DNA of 35,650 nucleotides. It comes from Firmicutes bacterium ADurb.Bin193 (GTDB taxonomy: Bacteria; Bacillota; Clostridia; Monoglobales; Firm-18). The notes under the pieces were generated by a model that searched no databases, had not been told where the DNA came from, and saw only the letters and a program-made list of their open reading frames with translations. The DNA lies in the NCBI GenBank assembly GCA_002070105.1, contig MWCQ01000006.1:1-35650 (forward strand). The letters are read 5' to 3'. The translations under genes and the position numbers were made by a program. Below are positions 1 through 8,925 of the stretch, piece after piece; positions within the stretch are counted from its first letter, which is position 1, and each line of letters opens with the position of its first letter.

Positions 1-2
1 AC

Positions 3-146
3 AAATTCTATTCGCTGGAGGATTTCAAGGCTCAGCTTGCGGTGCACAACCGCAATTACAATAACTTCCCTATGCGTCCGCTAAAATGGCAATCGCCAAA
101 AACTGTTTTGCAAAATTTTTTGACCGATGGTGTAACATATCATTGA
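3..146 (+). mobile_element. C-terminal remnant of an IS3/IS481-type transposase (DDE integrase core), cut by window edge
   Basis: Reading from base 3 gives 47 codons ending in TGA at 144-146. The peptide contains FYSLEDFKAQLAVHNRNYNN followed by a short segment, then SPKTVLQ. This is the style of the extreme C-terminus of IS3/IS481-family integrase-core transposases, where the last helix carries a YN-NRPH/P-like segment and a final SP-x-L motif. Only the tail is visible, so whether the element is complete cannot be judged. The family assignment is pattern recognition, not a search. It reads toward the convergent tRNA operon. Confidence 0.65.
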
Positions 147-194
147 CAAACCTACAGCCGCCCTAAGCAGGTTGCGGAAAGAAGGATTATTATT

Positions 195-220
195 AAAGCT
201 GTCGCAACAGCGACAGCTTT
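195..220 (+). terminator. Perfect hairpin downstream of the transposase
   Basis: An 11-base arm, AAAGCTGTCGC, at 195-205 pairs perfectly with 210-220 around an AACA loop. It lies 49 bases after the transposase stop. No long T-run follows (TTTGTGC), so it could be a weak terminator or a structure belonging to the insertion sequence end. Confidence 0.4.
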
Positions 221-369
221 GTGCTATATGGGATTAAGGGAAATATGCGTTTTATGCTTTATAGATAATGGGGGTGATTCATTCTTATTTCTTCATTATT
301 ATTTGTTATTTCAATAATCGGATTAAATAAAAAAGAAAAAAGAAGAAACAAGAAAGAAAAACACAAAAT

Positions 370-407
370 AATAATCGGCATCATTTGACAAAATGATACC
401 GATTATT
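370..407 (-). terminator. Rho-independent terminator of the tRNA operon, probably bidirectional
   Basis: AATAATCGG-ATCATTT at 370-386 pairs with AAATGAT-CCGATTATT at 391-407, with one internal mismatch and a 4-base loop. On the minus strand it starts 5 bases past the tRNA-Glu CCA end and is followed by ATTTTGTGTTTTT. On the plus strand a short GTTTT tract follows, so it may work in both directions. Confidence 0.75.
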
Positions 408-411
408 GTTT

Positions 412-486
412 TGGTGACCCATAGGGGAATCGAACCCCTGTTTCCGCCGTGAAAGGGCGGTGTCTTAACCGCTTGACCAATGGGCC
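412..486 (-). tRNA. tRNA-Glu (anticodon TTC)
   Basis: The reverse strand folds as a 75-nt cloverleaf. The acceptor stem GGCCCAT pairs with ATGGGTC, with one G-U pair. The anticodon stem CCGCC/GGCGG holds the loop CTTTCAC, giving anticodon TTC for glutamate. The T-loop GGTTCGATTCC is standard, the discriminator base is A, and CCA is encoded. It is the second gene of a two-tRNA operon with tRNA-Met. Confidence 0.97.
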
Positions 487-573
487 GTGCATGATTTTAA
501 GCAAAGGGTGGGGTTCCCGAAAAGCCGCAGGACTTTTCGGGAAAAGAAGGCGCAGTATAACCCTGCGCCGACA

Positions 574-650
574 TGGTAGCGGCAGGTGGACTTGAACCAC
601 CGACCTAACGGGTATGAACCGTTTGCTCTAGCCAGCTGAGCTATGCCGCC
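574..650 (-). tRNA. tRNA-Met, elongator type (anticodon CAT)
   Basis: The reverse strand gives a 77-nt cloverleaf with acceptor GGCGGCA paired to TGCCGCT, ending in a G-U pair. The anticodon stem AACGG/CCGTT encloses TTCATAC, so the anticodon is CAT. CCA is encoded. The sequence follows the Bacillus elongator tRNA-Met pattern as remembered, with GGCGG at the 5' end and no initiator-type mismatch at pair 1-72. A tRNA-Ile2 (lysidine-modified CAT) is the alternative, but the body fits Met better. Confidence 0.93.
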
Positions 651-682
651 GCATTGCCGCCTTTTTCAATGCGGCAAGTGAT

Positions 683-711
683 ATTCTAATATAAAACAAT
701 CTTGTTGTCAA
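683..711 (-). promoter_or_regulatory. Sigma-A promoter of the tRNA-Met/tRNA-Glu operon
   Basis: On the minus strand, TTGACA (706-711) and TAGAAT (683-688) are separated by exactly 17 bases. They lie about 33 bases upstream of the tRNA-Met 5' end. The -35 matches consensus perfectly, as expected for a stable-RNA promoter. Confidence 0.8.
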
Positions 712-744
712 GAGTTTTTTTGCAAAAATGCCCTGCCAAAAATG

Positions 745-2559
745 TTAAGCGGAAGCAAAGATTTCCTCAAACTCCTCTGCGCTTATCTTTTCCTTTTCCA
801 AAAGCGCATTCGCCACGGCATGAAGCTTTTCCATGTTCTCGCTCAAAAGCTCCGCACACCTGTTGTATGCACTGTCAATAATAAGCTTTATTTCATTGTC
901 AATCCTCGCCGCAATATTCTCGCTGTAATTACGGGTCTGGGCATAGTCCTTGCCAATAAACACCTCATCATGAGGCGAGCCGAAGGTAATAGGGCCGAGC
1001 GTTTCGCTCATGCCATACTTTACTACCATATTCCTTGCAATCGCCGTCGCACGCTCAATGTCGTTCGAGGCGCCCGTTGAGATGTCATCAAGCACAAGTT
1101 TTTCCGCAACCCGTCCGCCCAAAAGGGTTATAATGTTCTCGTTCATCTCGGTTTTTGAGACATAATACTTATCTTCCTTCGGAAGTGAAAGGGTATACCC
1201 CCCTGCCCGTCCGCGCGGAACGATTGAAACCTGATGAACAGGGTCCTGCGTCGGAAGGAGTTTTGTTATAACGGCGTGACCCGCCTCATGGTAGCCCGTA
1301 ATCTTGCGCTCCTTATCCATTATTACACGGGTCTTCTTCTCAGGCCCTGCTATAACCTTTATAATCGCATCCTCAAATTCCTTCATATTAATTACTGCCT
1401 TTTCACGGCGCGCACTTAAAAGCGCCGCCTCGTTCGAAAGGTTTTCAAGATCCGCACCTGTAAAGCCCGCCGTTGTTTTGGCAAGCACCGTCAAATCGAC
1501 ATCATCTCCGAGCGGTTTTTTGTTTGTGTGAACCTTAAGGATTTCCTCACGGCCTTTTACATCGGGAACTCCGACAACTACCTGTCTGTCAAACCTGCCC
1601 GGACGCAAAAGCGCGGGGTCTAAAATATCGGGACGGTTTGTTGCCGCGATTATAATAACACCCTGATTGTCGCCGAAGCCGTCCATCTCGACAAGAAGCT
1701 GGTTGAGCGTCTGCTCGCGCTCGTCATGCCCGCCGCCGAGGCCTGCTCCGCGGTGACGGCCGACCGCATCTATCTCATCTATGAATACGATTGAAGGTGA
1801 ATTCTTTTTCGCCTGTTCGAAAAGGTCACGCACGCGGGATGCGCCCACACCGACAAACATCTCTACAAAGTCCGATCCGCTTATGCTGAAAAACGGGACG
1901 CCCGCCTCACCCGCAACGGCTTTGGCAAGAAGGGTTTTACCCGTTCCCGGAGGCCCCACCAAAAGCACTCCCCTCGGTATTCTTGCGCCAAGCTCTATAA
2001 ACTTTTTGGGCATCTTAAGGAACTCGACGATTTCCTCAAGCTCCTCCTTTTCCTCATCTGCACCCGCAACATCCTTGAAGGTGTATTTTTTATTGCCCTC
2101 GTTTATCATTTTCGCCTTACTCTTGCCGAACTGCATAACCTTACCGCCTCCGCCGCCCTGCGACTGCTGGAGGAAGAACACCCAGAAGATAACGAACACT
2201 ACGACAAGAATAAGCGTCGGCAGAATTGTAACCCACCACGGTGCGGTTACCGGAGGCTGAATATCAAATTTCAGGCTCCCCGCTTCAACTTGTTTTCTTA
2301 TATCCTCCCCGAGGTCTTCATAAAATACCATAATCGGCGGAACGGTAACCTCTATGTTGTTGTTGCTGTCCTTTAGTGTAGCCGTCGCCATCTGTTCGAC
2401 TATGACAAGCTTTGAAACATTCCCGTTTTTTATTTCCCTGTAAAGGTCGGAATATAATTTCGGAGGGGTCAGCGGCCTTACCGCGTATAACCCGAATATT
2501 AAAAGTATCACCGCGAAAAGCAGGATGTAAAAGCTTATACTTTTAACATGTTTGTTCAT
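745..2559 (-). CDS. ftsH: ATP-dependent zinc metalloprotease FtsH
   Basis: This is the membrane-bound AAA+ protease that degrades misfolded and regulatory membrane or soluble proteins. The 604-residue protein has two N-terminal membrane helices (about 8-27 and 108-130) flanking a short extracytoplasmic domain. A Gly-rich linker follows, then the AAA domain with Walker A GPPGTGKT (about 202-209), Walker B IVFIDEID (about 257-264) and the second region of homology ending in RPGRFDR. The zinc-binding HEAGH motif is at about 424-428. The length is normal. The ATG is preceded by GAGGTG at good spacing. It is the last gene of the tilS-hpt-ftsH block, as in Bacillus, but has its own candidate promoter in the 151-base gap after hpt. 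No clear terminator was seen after it. Confidence 0.98.
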   Translation of the reverse strand: MNKHVKSISFYILLFAVILLIFGLYAVRPLTPPKLYSDLYREIKNGNVSKLVIVEQMATATLKDSNNNIEVTVPPIMVFYEDLGEDIRKQVEAGSLKFDIQPPVTAPWWVTILPTLILVVVFVIFWVFFLQQSQGGGGGKVMQFGKSKAKMINEGNKKYTFKDVAGADEEKEELEEIVEFLKMPKKFIELGARIPRGVLLVGPPGTGKTLLAKAVAGEAGVPFFSISGSDFVEMFVGVGASRVRDLFEQAKKNSPSIVFIDEIDAVGRHRGAGLGGGHDEREQTLNQLLVEMDGFGDNQGVIIIAATNRPDILDPALLRPGRFDRQVVVGVPDVKGREEILKVHTNKKPLGDDVDLTVLAKTTAGFTGADLENLSNEAALLSARREKAVINMKEFEDAIIKVIAGPEKKTRVIMDKERKITGYHEAGHAVITKLLPTQDPVHQVSIVPRGRAGGYTLSLPKEDKYYVSKTEMNENIITLLGGRVAEKLVLDDISTGASNDIERATAIARNMVVKYGMSETLGPITFGSPHDEVFIGKDYAQTRNYSENIAARIDNEIKLIIDSAYNRCAELLSENMEKLHAVANALLEKEKISAEEFEEIFASA

Positions 2560-2602
2560 AAATTCACCTCGCTAACCATATTATCCCCACTATGTTGCCA
2601 CA

Positions 2603-2631
2603 ATAATATACTAATTAAAATAATTTTCCAA
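2603..2631 (-). promoter_or_regulatory. Candidate sigma-A promoter of ftsH
   Basis: On the minus strand, TTGGAA (2626-2631) and TATTAT (2603-2608) are spaced by 17 bases, about 44 bases upstream of the ftsH ATG. It would allow ftsH to be expressed apart from the long upstream operon. Confidence 0.5.
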
Positions 2632-2710
2632 TTTGTATTTATGTGCCGCAGGAGCTGTTTTTCTATGATTTTCGGTGCGCCCGGTGGTCGCACCCTACAT
2701 AATACAGGGG

Positions 2711-3250
2711 TTATTTTTCATAAACGCTTCTTTTAAGGGCGGCAATGTACGGAAGATTCCTGTATCTGTCGGCATAGTCAAGCCCATAGCCTACCACAAA
2801 AGCATCTGGAACCTCAAACCCCGTAAAGTCCGCCTCAAATTCAACCAGTCTGCGTGACGGCTTTGAAAGCATTGTAACGACCTTTACGGTCTTTGCTCCC
2901 CTGCTTTGAAAAAGCTTTTTCAGCGTAGTAAGGGTAATACCGGTATCTATAATGTCCTCTATGATAAGCACATTTTTACCCGCAACATCGGTATCAATAT
3001 CCTTTTTTATTGAAAGCTTTCCCGATGAAACGGACTCAAGCCCGTAGCTTGAAACGCTCATAAACTCCATTGTAACATCCATTTCAAGCCATCGTATAAG
3101 ATCCGACGCAAAAAACGCGCTTCCCTTAAGCACAAACACGGCAACAATAGGACTGTTGCCGAAGAAATCGTTAATTTCCTGCGCAAGCTCCTTTACACGC
3201 TTGTAAATCTGTTCCTCCGTATAAAGAATACGGTCAATATCATTTGTCAC
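2711..3250 (-). CDS. hpt: Hypoxanthine phosphoribosyltransferase
   Basis: This cytoplasmic purine-salvage enzyme transfers phosphoribose from PRPP to hypoxanthine and/or guanine. The PRPP-binding loop reads VLIIEDIIDTGITL, the classic type I phosphoribosyltransferase motif. An early VLKGSAFFASDL segment and the late DFTGFEVPDAFVVGYGLDY segment are also typical of HPRT. A GTG start at 3250 is preferred because GAGGTG sits 7 bases upstream. The in-frame ATG at 3265 has no ribosome site and would put that Shine-Dalgarno inside the gene. The resulting length of 179 residues is normal. It follows tilS by 33 bases, an arrangement widely conserved in Firmicutes. Confidence 0.96.
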   Translation of the reverse strand: MTNDIDRILYTEEQIYKRVKELAQEINDFFGNSPIVAVFVLKGSAFFASDLIRWLEMDVTMEFMSVSSYGLESVSSGKLSIKKDIDTDVAGKNVLIIEDIIDTGITLTTLKKLFQSRGAKTVKVVTMLSKPSRRLVEFEADFTGFEVPDAFVVGYGLDYADRYRNLPYIAALKRSVYEK

Positions 3251-3283
3251 TTGTTCGCACCTCATTTATCAGCATAAAAACAA

Positions 3284-4255
3284 TCATACGCACGATATTT
3301 TTATTATAAGCTTCCCCTTCTCAAGCCGTGCCGTAATGCCCCCCGGTAAAACGGTATATTTACCGCCGTAATTATTCCTTGCAAGTGAAAGCACGCTTTC
3401 CGTATGGAAAAGGCTTATGTCCCTGCCCCGCTCCCCCAGAGCATACCTTATCAGCCTTCGGCCTATTGCGGTGGGTAAACTACTCACAACCTTGGCGTCT
3501 ATTACAATATCGCCGCCATTTTCGGTGATGTATTGCTTTGCAAGGTTTGCGGCATAATCCGAGAGAAATTCATCCTCCTCCGCCAGTATACCCGCGGTCC
3601 TTGCTATTGCCTCAACCCCGCCGCGGCTTATAATCGGAGGCATTACATTGTGGCGGATGTCGTTTCGGGTATAAGAGTCGTCAAAGTTCGTATAATCAAC
3701 CCTCGGCGTAATGCCTTTATCCTTGCAGTATTGCTCAATCTCCTGCCTCGTACGCTCAATAAGCGGGCGTATTATTCTTCCCCTTTTAGCCTTTATTCCC
3801 GTAAGCGAGCTGCACCCTCCGCCCCTTAAAAGGTGCATCATAAAGCTTTCGGCGCTGTCGTTTGCATTATGCGCCGTGGCGGTTACGCTGTTCGGGATTT
3901 TATCCATAATCTCATCGAAAAATTCATACCTTGCCGCCCTGCCCGCCGCTTCCACCGAAATATTTTTTGCGGCGGCCAAAGCGGAAATGTCCGCTTTTTT
4001 AGTGTATGACGCAATTTCAAGCTTTTTGCATAATTCCGTTACAAATACTTCGTCCCCGTCCGCGTCCTCCCGTAGTAAATGATTAAGATGCGCAACGCAC
4101 AGGGAGAATTTTCGCAAGGCGCGAAGCTCCGACAGTACATACAGCATACAAAGTGAATCATACCCACCCGAAACCGCGGCAACAACCGTAGTCCCTTCGG
4201 GTATCATACCGAATTTGTCAATGGTTTTCAATACATCATTGGTAAACTTATTCAT
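3284..4255 (-). CDS. tilS: tRNA(Ile)-lysidine synthase, short form
   Basis: TilS modifies C34 of the CAU tRNA-Ile to lysidine so that it reads AUA. The N-terminal PP-loop ATPase motif SGGYDS is present, followed by AHLNHLLRED and the TATAHNANDSAESFMMHLLRGGG and RPLIERTRQEIEQYC-type segments usual in TilS. The start is taken at ATG 4255 (MNKFTNDVL), where it overlaps the dnaB stop by 8 bases (ATGAATAA). The longer frame back to 4390 is only dnaB read in another frame. At 323 residues it is much shorter than Bacillus TilS and ends just after a PGG-x-ARLEKGKL segment, so the distal C-terminal domain is absent, as in the compact Aquifex-type enzymes. Confidence 0.95.
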   Translation of the reverse strand: MNKFTNDVLKTIDKFGMIPEGTTVVAAVSGGYDSLCMLYVLSELRALRKFSLCVAHLNHLLREDADGDEVFVTELCKKLEIASYTKKADISALAAAKNISVEAAGRAARYEFFDEIMDKIPNSVTATAHNANDSAESFMMHLLRGGGCSSLTGIKAKRGRIIRPLIERTRQEIEQYCKDKGITPRVDYTNFDDSYTRNDIRHNVMPPIISRGGVEAIARTAGILAEEDEFLSDYAANLAKQYITENGGDIVIDAKVVSSLPTAIGRRLIRYALGERGRDISLFHTESVLSLARNNYGGKYTVLPGGITARLEKGKLIIKISCV

Positions 4256-5597
4256 ATTCTTGGTGCACCCTGTCGATTGAGGTGAACTTTGTAAATTCCT
4301 TTTGGAAATAGAGGTGGACAACACCTGTTTCGCCGTTGCGGTTTTTGGCGATGATAATCTCTGCCTCACCGGGGTGTTCACTGTCCTCATTATAATAATC
4401 GTCGCGGTGTATCATAAGGACGACATCGGCATCCTGCTCAATCGCACCCGATTCGCGAAGGTCGGTGAGTACAGGTCTTTTGCTTTTGTCGGGTCTTGTT
4501 GCGCTTACACGGCTAAGCTGAGAGAGCGCTATTACGGGAACCTCAAGATCCTTCGCAAGCATTTTAAGAGAACGGGATATTTCGGTAATCTCCTGCTGTC
4601 GGTTTTCCGTTCTTCTCGAAGCCTCCATAAGCTGTATATGGTCTATTATAATAAGGTCAAGCCCGTGCTCCGCCGCAAGGCGCCTGCACTTTGACCGAAT
4701 CTCCATTGCGGTTATAACCGAGGTATCGTCAATGAAAATCTTTGCCCCCGCCAAAACGGTTATTGCGGTTACAAGGCGTGACCAATCCTCTGCCTTCATA
4801 TCTCCCGTGCGGATTTTTTTGCTTTCCACAAGAGCCTCGGAAAACCATACTCTGTTGGCTATTTCCTCTCTGCTCATTTCAAGACTGAATATGGCAACCC
4901 TGGCACCCGCCTTTAACGCGGCGTTTTGCGCAATGTTAAGGGCTAGGCTTGTCTTACCCATTGCGGGGCGGGCGGCAATAATCGTAAGGTTTGACTTGTT
5001 GAAGCCGCCGAGTTTGTCGTCAAGCGCTCCAAAGCCCGACGGAATCCCTGTAAGGTTGGTCTTTTGCCTTGCACGCTCGGAGATTATCGAGTGGCTTATG
5101 CTTATAACATCACGAAGGACGGTAAAGCCCTTATAATCGTGGTTTTGTGCTATGTCAAAAATCTTCTGCTCGGCTATGTCAAGGATTTTTTCGGTTGGCT
5201 CCTCACCCTCATAGGCAAGGGATGATATGTCGCCGGAAATCTGTATAAGCCGCCTTCTTGTTGAATAATCCGCAACAATCTTTGAGTAGTGGCGGACATT
5301 CGCAGTAGTCGGTACGGCATTCGCAACCTCTGCAAGATAAAGCTCTCCCCCTGATTTTTCAAAGGTTCCCCTTGCTTTAAGCCTCTCCGCAAGCGTAATG
5401 ATGTCAAGAGGGCTGTCCATATTAAAAAGATCCAACATTGCATCGAAAATTTCTCTGTTACGCGGGTCGTAAAAATCATCCGGACGCACAATCTGCATAA
5501 CAAGACCGACACAGTCGGCGTCCAAAAGCATTGCGCCGAGGACTGACTGTTCCGCGGTTAAGTTGTAGGGAATAATTCTGACATTCGAGGTATCCAT
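4248..5597 (-). CDS. dnaB: Replicative DNA helicase (DnaB family; DnaC in Bacillus nomenclature)
   Basis: This is the hexameric helicase that unwinds DNA at the replication fork. The 449-residue protein has the N-terminal DnaB domain (YNLTAEQSVLGAMLLD) and a RecA-like C-terminal domain with Walker A ARPAMGKTSLALNIA (about 208-222), Walker B LDLIIIDHIQLM, and the later LSQLSR and LRESGAIEQDADVV motifs. Length and motifs are standard. The ATG overlaps the rplI stop by one base (TAATG) and is preceded by GGAGG 7 bases away. Downstream it overlaps tilS. The rplI-dnaB adjacency is the classic Firmicute order. Confidence 0.98.
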   Translation of the reverse strand: MDTSNVRIIPYNLTAEQSVLGAMLLDADCVGLVMQIVRPDDFYDPRNREIFDAMLDLFNMDSPLDIITLAERLKARGTFEKSGGELYLAEVANAVPTTANVRHYSKIVADYSTRRRLIQISGDISSLAYEGEEPTEKILDIAEQKIFDIAQNHDYKGFTVLRDVISISHSIISERARQKTNLTGIPSGFGALDDKLGGFNKSNLTIIAARPAMGKTSLALNIAQNAALKAGARVAIFSLEMSREEIANRVWFSEALVESKKIRTGDMKAEDWSRLVTAITVLAGAKIFIDDTSVITAMEIRSKCRRLAAEHGLDLIIIDHIQLMEASRRTENRQQEITEISRSLKMLAKDLEVPVIALSQLSRVSATRPDKSKRPVLTDLRESGAIEQDADVVLMIHRDDYYNEDSEHPGEAEIIIAKNRNGETGVVHLYFQKEFTKFTSIDRVHQEYE

Positions 5598-6043
5598 TAC
5601 TTCGCCTCCACAGTTACCTTTAATAAGCTACTGACCTGGGGATGAAGCCAGACGGAAACTTCACTTGTTCCGACGGTTTTTATGCCTTCGCGAAGATCAA
5701 TCCATCTTTTGTCTATCTCTATTCTATGATTCTTCAAAAGCGCCTCCGATATATCCTTTGCCGTTACGGAGCCGAAAAGCTTACCGTTTGCGCCAGCCTT
5801 CGCGGATATTATTATTTCAATTTCCGAAAGGCGTTTAGCAATTTTCTGCGCCGCCTCCAATGCCATTTCCTTACGGTGGATAAGCGCCTCGGTTTTAGCC
5901 TTCAAAGAATTAAGCGCTGTCGGTGTTGCTTCTATTGCCACTCCCTTGGGTATAAGAAAATTCCTGGCATAGCCGTCCGTCACATTCACTATCTGACCCT
6001 TAACGCCGGTACCTTTTACATCCTGCATCAGTATAACCTTCAT
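5597..6043 (-). CDS. rplI: 50S ribosomal protein L9
   Basis: This is a 148-residue large-subunit ribosomal protein that binds 23S rRNA. The N-terminal signature [34 protein letters not shown] is recognisable in segments ([20 protein letters not shown]). A long connecting helix with many K, E and A residues and the C-terminal domain ([16 protein letters not shown]) complete the usual L9 layout. The ribosome site AGGTGAG precedes the ATG. It lies 10 bases after gdpP and overlaps dnaB by one base. Confidence 0.98.
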   Translation of the reverse strand: MKVILMQDVKGTGVKGQIVNVTDGYARNFLIPKGVAIEATPTALNSLKAKTEALIHRKEMALEAAQKIAKRLSEIEIIISAKAGANGKLFGSVTAKDISEALLKNHRIEIDKRWIDLREGIKTVGTSEVSVWLHPQVSSLLKVTVEAK

Positions 6044-6053
6044 AAAAACTCAC

Positions 6054-8039
6054 CTACTCTTCAAAAGTTTTATCGATTGCATCCTTTAGCTTTTCCATAG
6101 CCTCGTCCATCGTTATACCGGGAAGCTGGGCCCCCGCAACAGTCATATGTCCGCCGCCGCCGAGCTTTTCAAGAATCATCTGAACATTTACCCCTCCGAC
6201 CGAACGCCCGCTTATAAAGATTGTATCATTGCTTTTGCACAGAACAAAGGAGGTCGTAATACCCGCTATATTAAGAAGTTCGTCCGATGCCACGCTTGCA
6301 ATTAGGCTTGGCTGGGGTTCGTCCTCATCCCAAGAGGATATGGCGATGCCCTGTTTGTAAATCTGCGCACCCGCCACGATTTTAGACCTTTTGACATATA
6401 TGTCAAGGTCGCTTTGGAACATAAGCTTAACGGCGGTTGTGTCCACACCGAGTCTTCTTAAAAACGAAGCCGCCTCAAATGTTCTGACGCCCGTTTTTAC
6501 GGTAAAGTATTTGGTGTCGATGGAAAGTCCGGCATAAAGCGCCTGTGCCTCGACAACCGAAAGCGAGGGTTGCTCCTCCATATACTGAATTATTTCGGTA
6601 ACCATTTCACAGGTGGATGAAGCATAGGGCTCATGGTATGACAACACGGTATCGCCGATAAAATGCTCTCCCCTTCTGTGATGGTCGATCAAAACCTTGT
6701 CGCCGACCGCACCGAGAAGCTTTTGCGACTCGACTATTTCGGGATTGTGGGTATCTACCACAATAAGAAGTGAGTTTCCGTCGACAAGCGAAAGCGCCTC
6801 TGCCTCGGAAATAAACATTTTGCTGTATGCCTCGTCCTTTTGAAGAACATCGAAAAACTCACTGTAATTCCCGCATACCTGTCCCATAATGATATAGACA
6901 TTTCTGCCTCTGTTTCTGACCATTCTGGACAATCCCACCGCCGCGCCGACAGAGTCGGGGTCGGGCATTTTATGACCCATTATAAATACTGTGTCCGCGC
7001 TGTCAATAAGCTCTCTTAAAGCGTAGGCGACAACCCTCGGCTTTACCTTTGTCACCTTTTCAAAGCCCTCGTAATGACCGCCGAAGAACAAAAACCTGTC
7101 ATTGTCCTTTACAACAACCTGGTCGCCGCCCCTTCCGAGAGCCATATCCATCGCCGCTTTTGCGAAAGCATCGCTTTCCCGCACATTTTCTCCCTTACCT
7201 ATTCCGAGGCTTAATGTGACGGGGATTTTGTTGCCCTCATGTATTTCGCGCACATCGTCCAAAATATCAAACTTCGAGTCAATCATGCCCTTAAGGCTTT
7301 TGTTTTCGAATATTATATAATATTTATCCTTTTCATACTTGCGTGAAATCCCGCCGATTTTGTTCATCCAGCCCGATATCTTCTGTTCTATCGTAGCAGT
7401 AAGCTTCGCCCTTGACTCCTCCGGCGTGTTTTTCATAAGGTCGTCAAGGTTGTCAATCATAAGCTCACAGGATACAAACCTTCCGTCGTCGTAAAGCTTT
7501 GCATTTATATGCTCGGCGGTGCGGTCAATAAAATAGAGAACAACTGAATAGTTTTTGCTGTCCTTCTCGGAATAGTCCGCTATGTTGCCGACTATCTGAT
7601 AGTGCTTTCCGCCATGCTCCAATTCTATTGAGATGTTGTTTTTCTGTTCCAAAATCTGAAGCAGTGCAAGGTCGGGAAACACGGATTGTATTTGCTTTTC
7701 GATAATCTCCTCGCCCGTTATCTCAACAAACCTTCTGTTGTGCCATATAACATTGCCCGATAACGACATCATAAGCATCGGCAGAGGGAAATGAAGCATT
7801 GTGTCCCTTGTGGCGTTGTCAAGGTGAAAGGTAAGCTCTTCTATATAATGCGTTATCTGGCGCTGCTTTTCTTTTTTATTGTGAAGATAGTGGATACCGA
7901 GAACCGCAAGAATAGAAAGCTCGATTGCCCCGACATAGTAATCCTGCCTTAAAAATGTCAATACGGTGAAAGCGGCTATAATGATAAAGTATACCCTGAC
8001 GCCGACGGTAGCTCTTTTAATAAAATTCTTATTATCCAT
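6054..8039 (-). CDS. gdpP: Cyclic-di-AMP phosphodiesterase GdpP (YybT type)
   Basis: GdpP hydrolyses c-di-AMP and so sets osmotic, potassium and cell-wall homeostasis. The 661-residue protein has two N-terminal membrane helices (to about residue 52), a PAS-like domain (about 80-175) and a degenerate GGDEF domain (about 190-325) without the GGDEF signature. The DHH domain contains GHKMPDPDSVGAA, VVDTHNPE and IDHHRRGEHF. A C-terminal DHHA1 domain carries SGRSVGGVNVQMILEKLGGGGH. The domain order matches Bacillus YybT. ATG 8039 is chosen because GGAGG lies upstream and it overlaps the preceding stop by 8 bases (ATGGATAA). The frame extends to 8093 only through the upstream gene. Confidence 0.96.
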   Translation of the reverse strand: MDNKNFIKRATVGVRVYFIIIAAFTVLTFLRQDYYVGAIELSILAVLGIHYLHNKKEKQRQITHYIEELTFHLDNATRDTMLHFPLPMLMMSLSGNVIWHNRRFVEITGEEIIEKQIQSVFPDLALLQILEQKNNISIELEHGGKHYQIVGNIADYSEKDSKNYSVVLYFIDRTAEHINAKLYDDGRFVSCELMIDNLDDLMKNTPEESRAKLTATIEQKISGWMNKIGGISRKYEKDKYYIIFENKSLKGMIDSKFDILDDVREIHEGNKIPVTLSLGIGKGENVRESDAFAKAAMDMALGRGGDQVVVKDNDRFLFFGGHYEGFEKVTKVKPRVVAYALRELIDSADTVFIMGHKMPDPDSVGAAVGLSRMVRNRGRNVYIIMGQVCGNYSEFFDVLQKDEAYSKMFISEAEALSLVDGNSLLIVVDTHNPEIVESQKLLGAVGDKVLIDHHRRGEHFIGDTVLSYHEPYASSTCEMVTEIIQYMEEQPSLSVVEAQALYAGLSIDTKYFTVKTGVRTFEAASFLRRLGVDTTAVKLMFQSDLDIYVKRSKIVAGAQIYKQGIAISSWDEDEPQPSLIASVASDELLNIAGITTSFVLCKSNDTIFISGRSVGGVNVQMILEKLGGGGHMTVAGAQLPGITMDEAMEKLKDAIDKTFEE

Positions 8040-8799
8040 CGCTTTTTGCCTCCTGCAAGCCAAGCCTCCTGAAATTAAAGAATGAGTCCGCAATCGCTAT
8101 AAATATAAGCGTGAATGTTATTGTCTGAAATATCGGCAAGGTCAAAAAAAGCACAGCGGCATAGAGAAAAAACCTAAGCCATGAGCTTCTGACCCGTTTT
8201 CTAATCGATGAATCCAAAATCGACAAGCCGCAGACCGCGGCAACTCCGCCTATGATTATTCCTATGTTTAAAAAGGCGGCGGTTACAATCCCCTCAATCC
8301 TGTAAAAGGAAACCGCCCCTACAACGACAAGCGCAAGCGAAGCAGAGCGTGAAAGCTTAAGCTCGGAAAACAGGGGGTGTGCGGATATATCAACCTTAAA
8401 AAGTGACACAATACGCTTTATTATCATATATCCGATGTAGCTTATAAGAAGCATATATAATATTAAAAATGCGGGGAAGGTCATTGAGTATAAGTCTTTT
8501 ACCAAAGCTAAATCCTCGGCAGAAATGCTTGCGAATAACTGCTTTACCTCGTCATTGCCGATTAACTCCGCCCTTTCGAAAAAAAGGTCAAAGCCCTCGT
8601 CAAGCATTTTATTTATTATGTTTGTACCGGTTGTTATGTTTTCGTGCCAAATGCTTACAATAAACGAAAGAACCAAAGCACCCGCCGATGCCGTTACCCC
8701 GTGGAGAAATTTAATCCTGCGGCGAAAAACCGCCACAGCTATTCCGGCTGCAACGAACATTAAAGCTATGGATACTATGTATAAAAAGTTTATTAACAT
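8032..8799 (-). CDS. DUF2232/YybS-like multi-pass membrane protein
   Basis: This is a 255-residue membrane protein with about seven to eight hydrophobic segments, beginning MLINFLYIVSIALMFVAAG. The second half (RIVSLFKVDISAHPLFSELKLSR onward) has the look of DUF2232 proteins. Position directly upstream of gdpP-rplI-dnaB, with translational overlap, matches Bacillus yybS. Its biochemical function is not established. The start is ATG 8799, with GAGGTG ten bases upstream. A TTG at 8817 lies within that Shine-Dalgarno region and is rejected. It is the first gene of the operon. Confidence 0.8.
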   Translation of the reverse strand: MLINFLYIVSIALMFVAAGIAVAVFRRRIKFLHGVTASAGALVLSFIVSIWHENITTGTNIINKMLDEGFDLFFERAELIGNDEVKQLFASISAEDLALVKDLYSMTFPAFLILYMLLISYIGYMIIKRIVSLFKVDISAHPLFSELKLSRSASLALVVVGAVSFYRIEGIVTAAFLNIGIIIGGVAAVCGLSILDSSIRKRVRSSWLRFFLYAAVLFLTLPIFQTITFTLIFIAIADSFFNFRRLGLQEAKSDG

Positions 8800-8925
8800 A
8801 TTATATCTGCACCTCAAACCAGAAGCATCGGTTCTGACTGTTTCGCATTTTTTATCCTTTTAAACCCGTGAAAAGCCATATAACGCTTGCACTTTGCGCC
8901 CAAAGCATGAAATGGGATAATTTAT

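Noticed and set aside
403-600. 65-codon minus-strand frame
   Set aside because: It covers tRNA-Glu and the intertRNA spacer; it is an artefact of structured RNA.
1781-2260. 159-codon plus-strand frame antisense to ftsH
   Set aside because: It mirrors the conserved FtsH AAA region; the Ser/Pro-rich product is typical of antisense reading of Gly-rich coding DNA.
4256-4390. Longer N-terminus of tilS up to 4390
   Set aside because: These 45 codons lie wholly in dnaB in another frame; the overlapping ATG at 4255 gives the standard TilS start.
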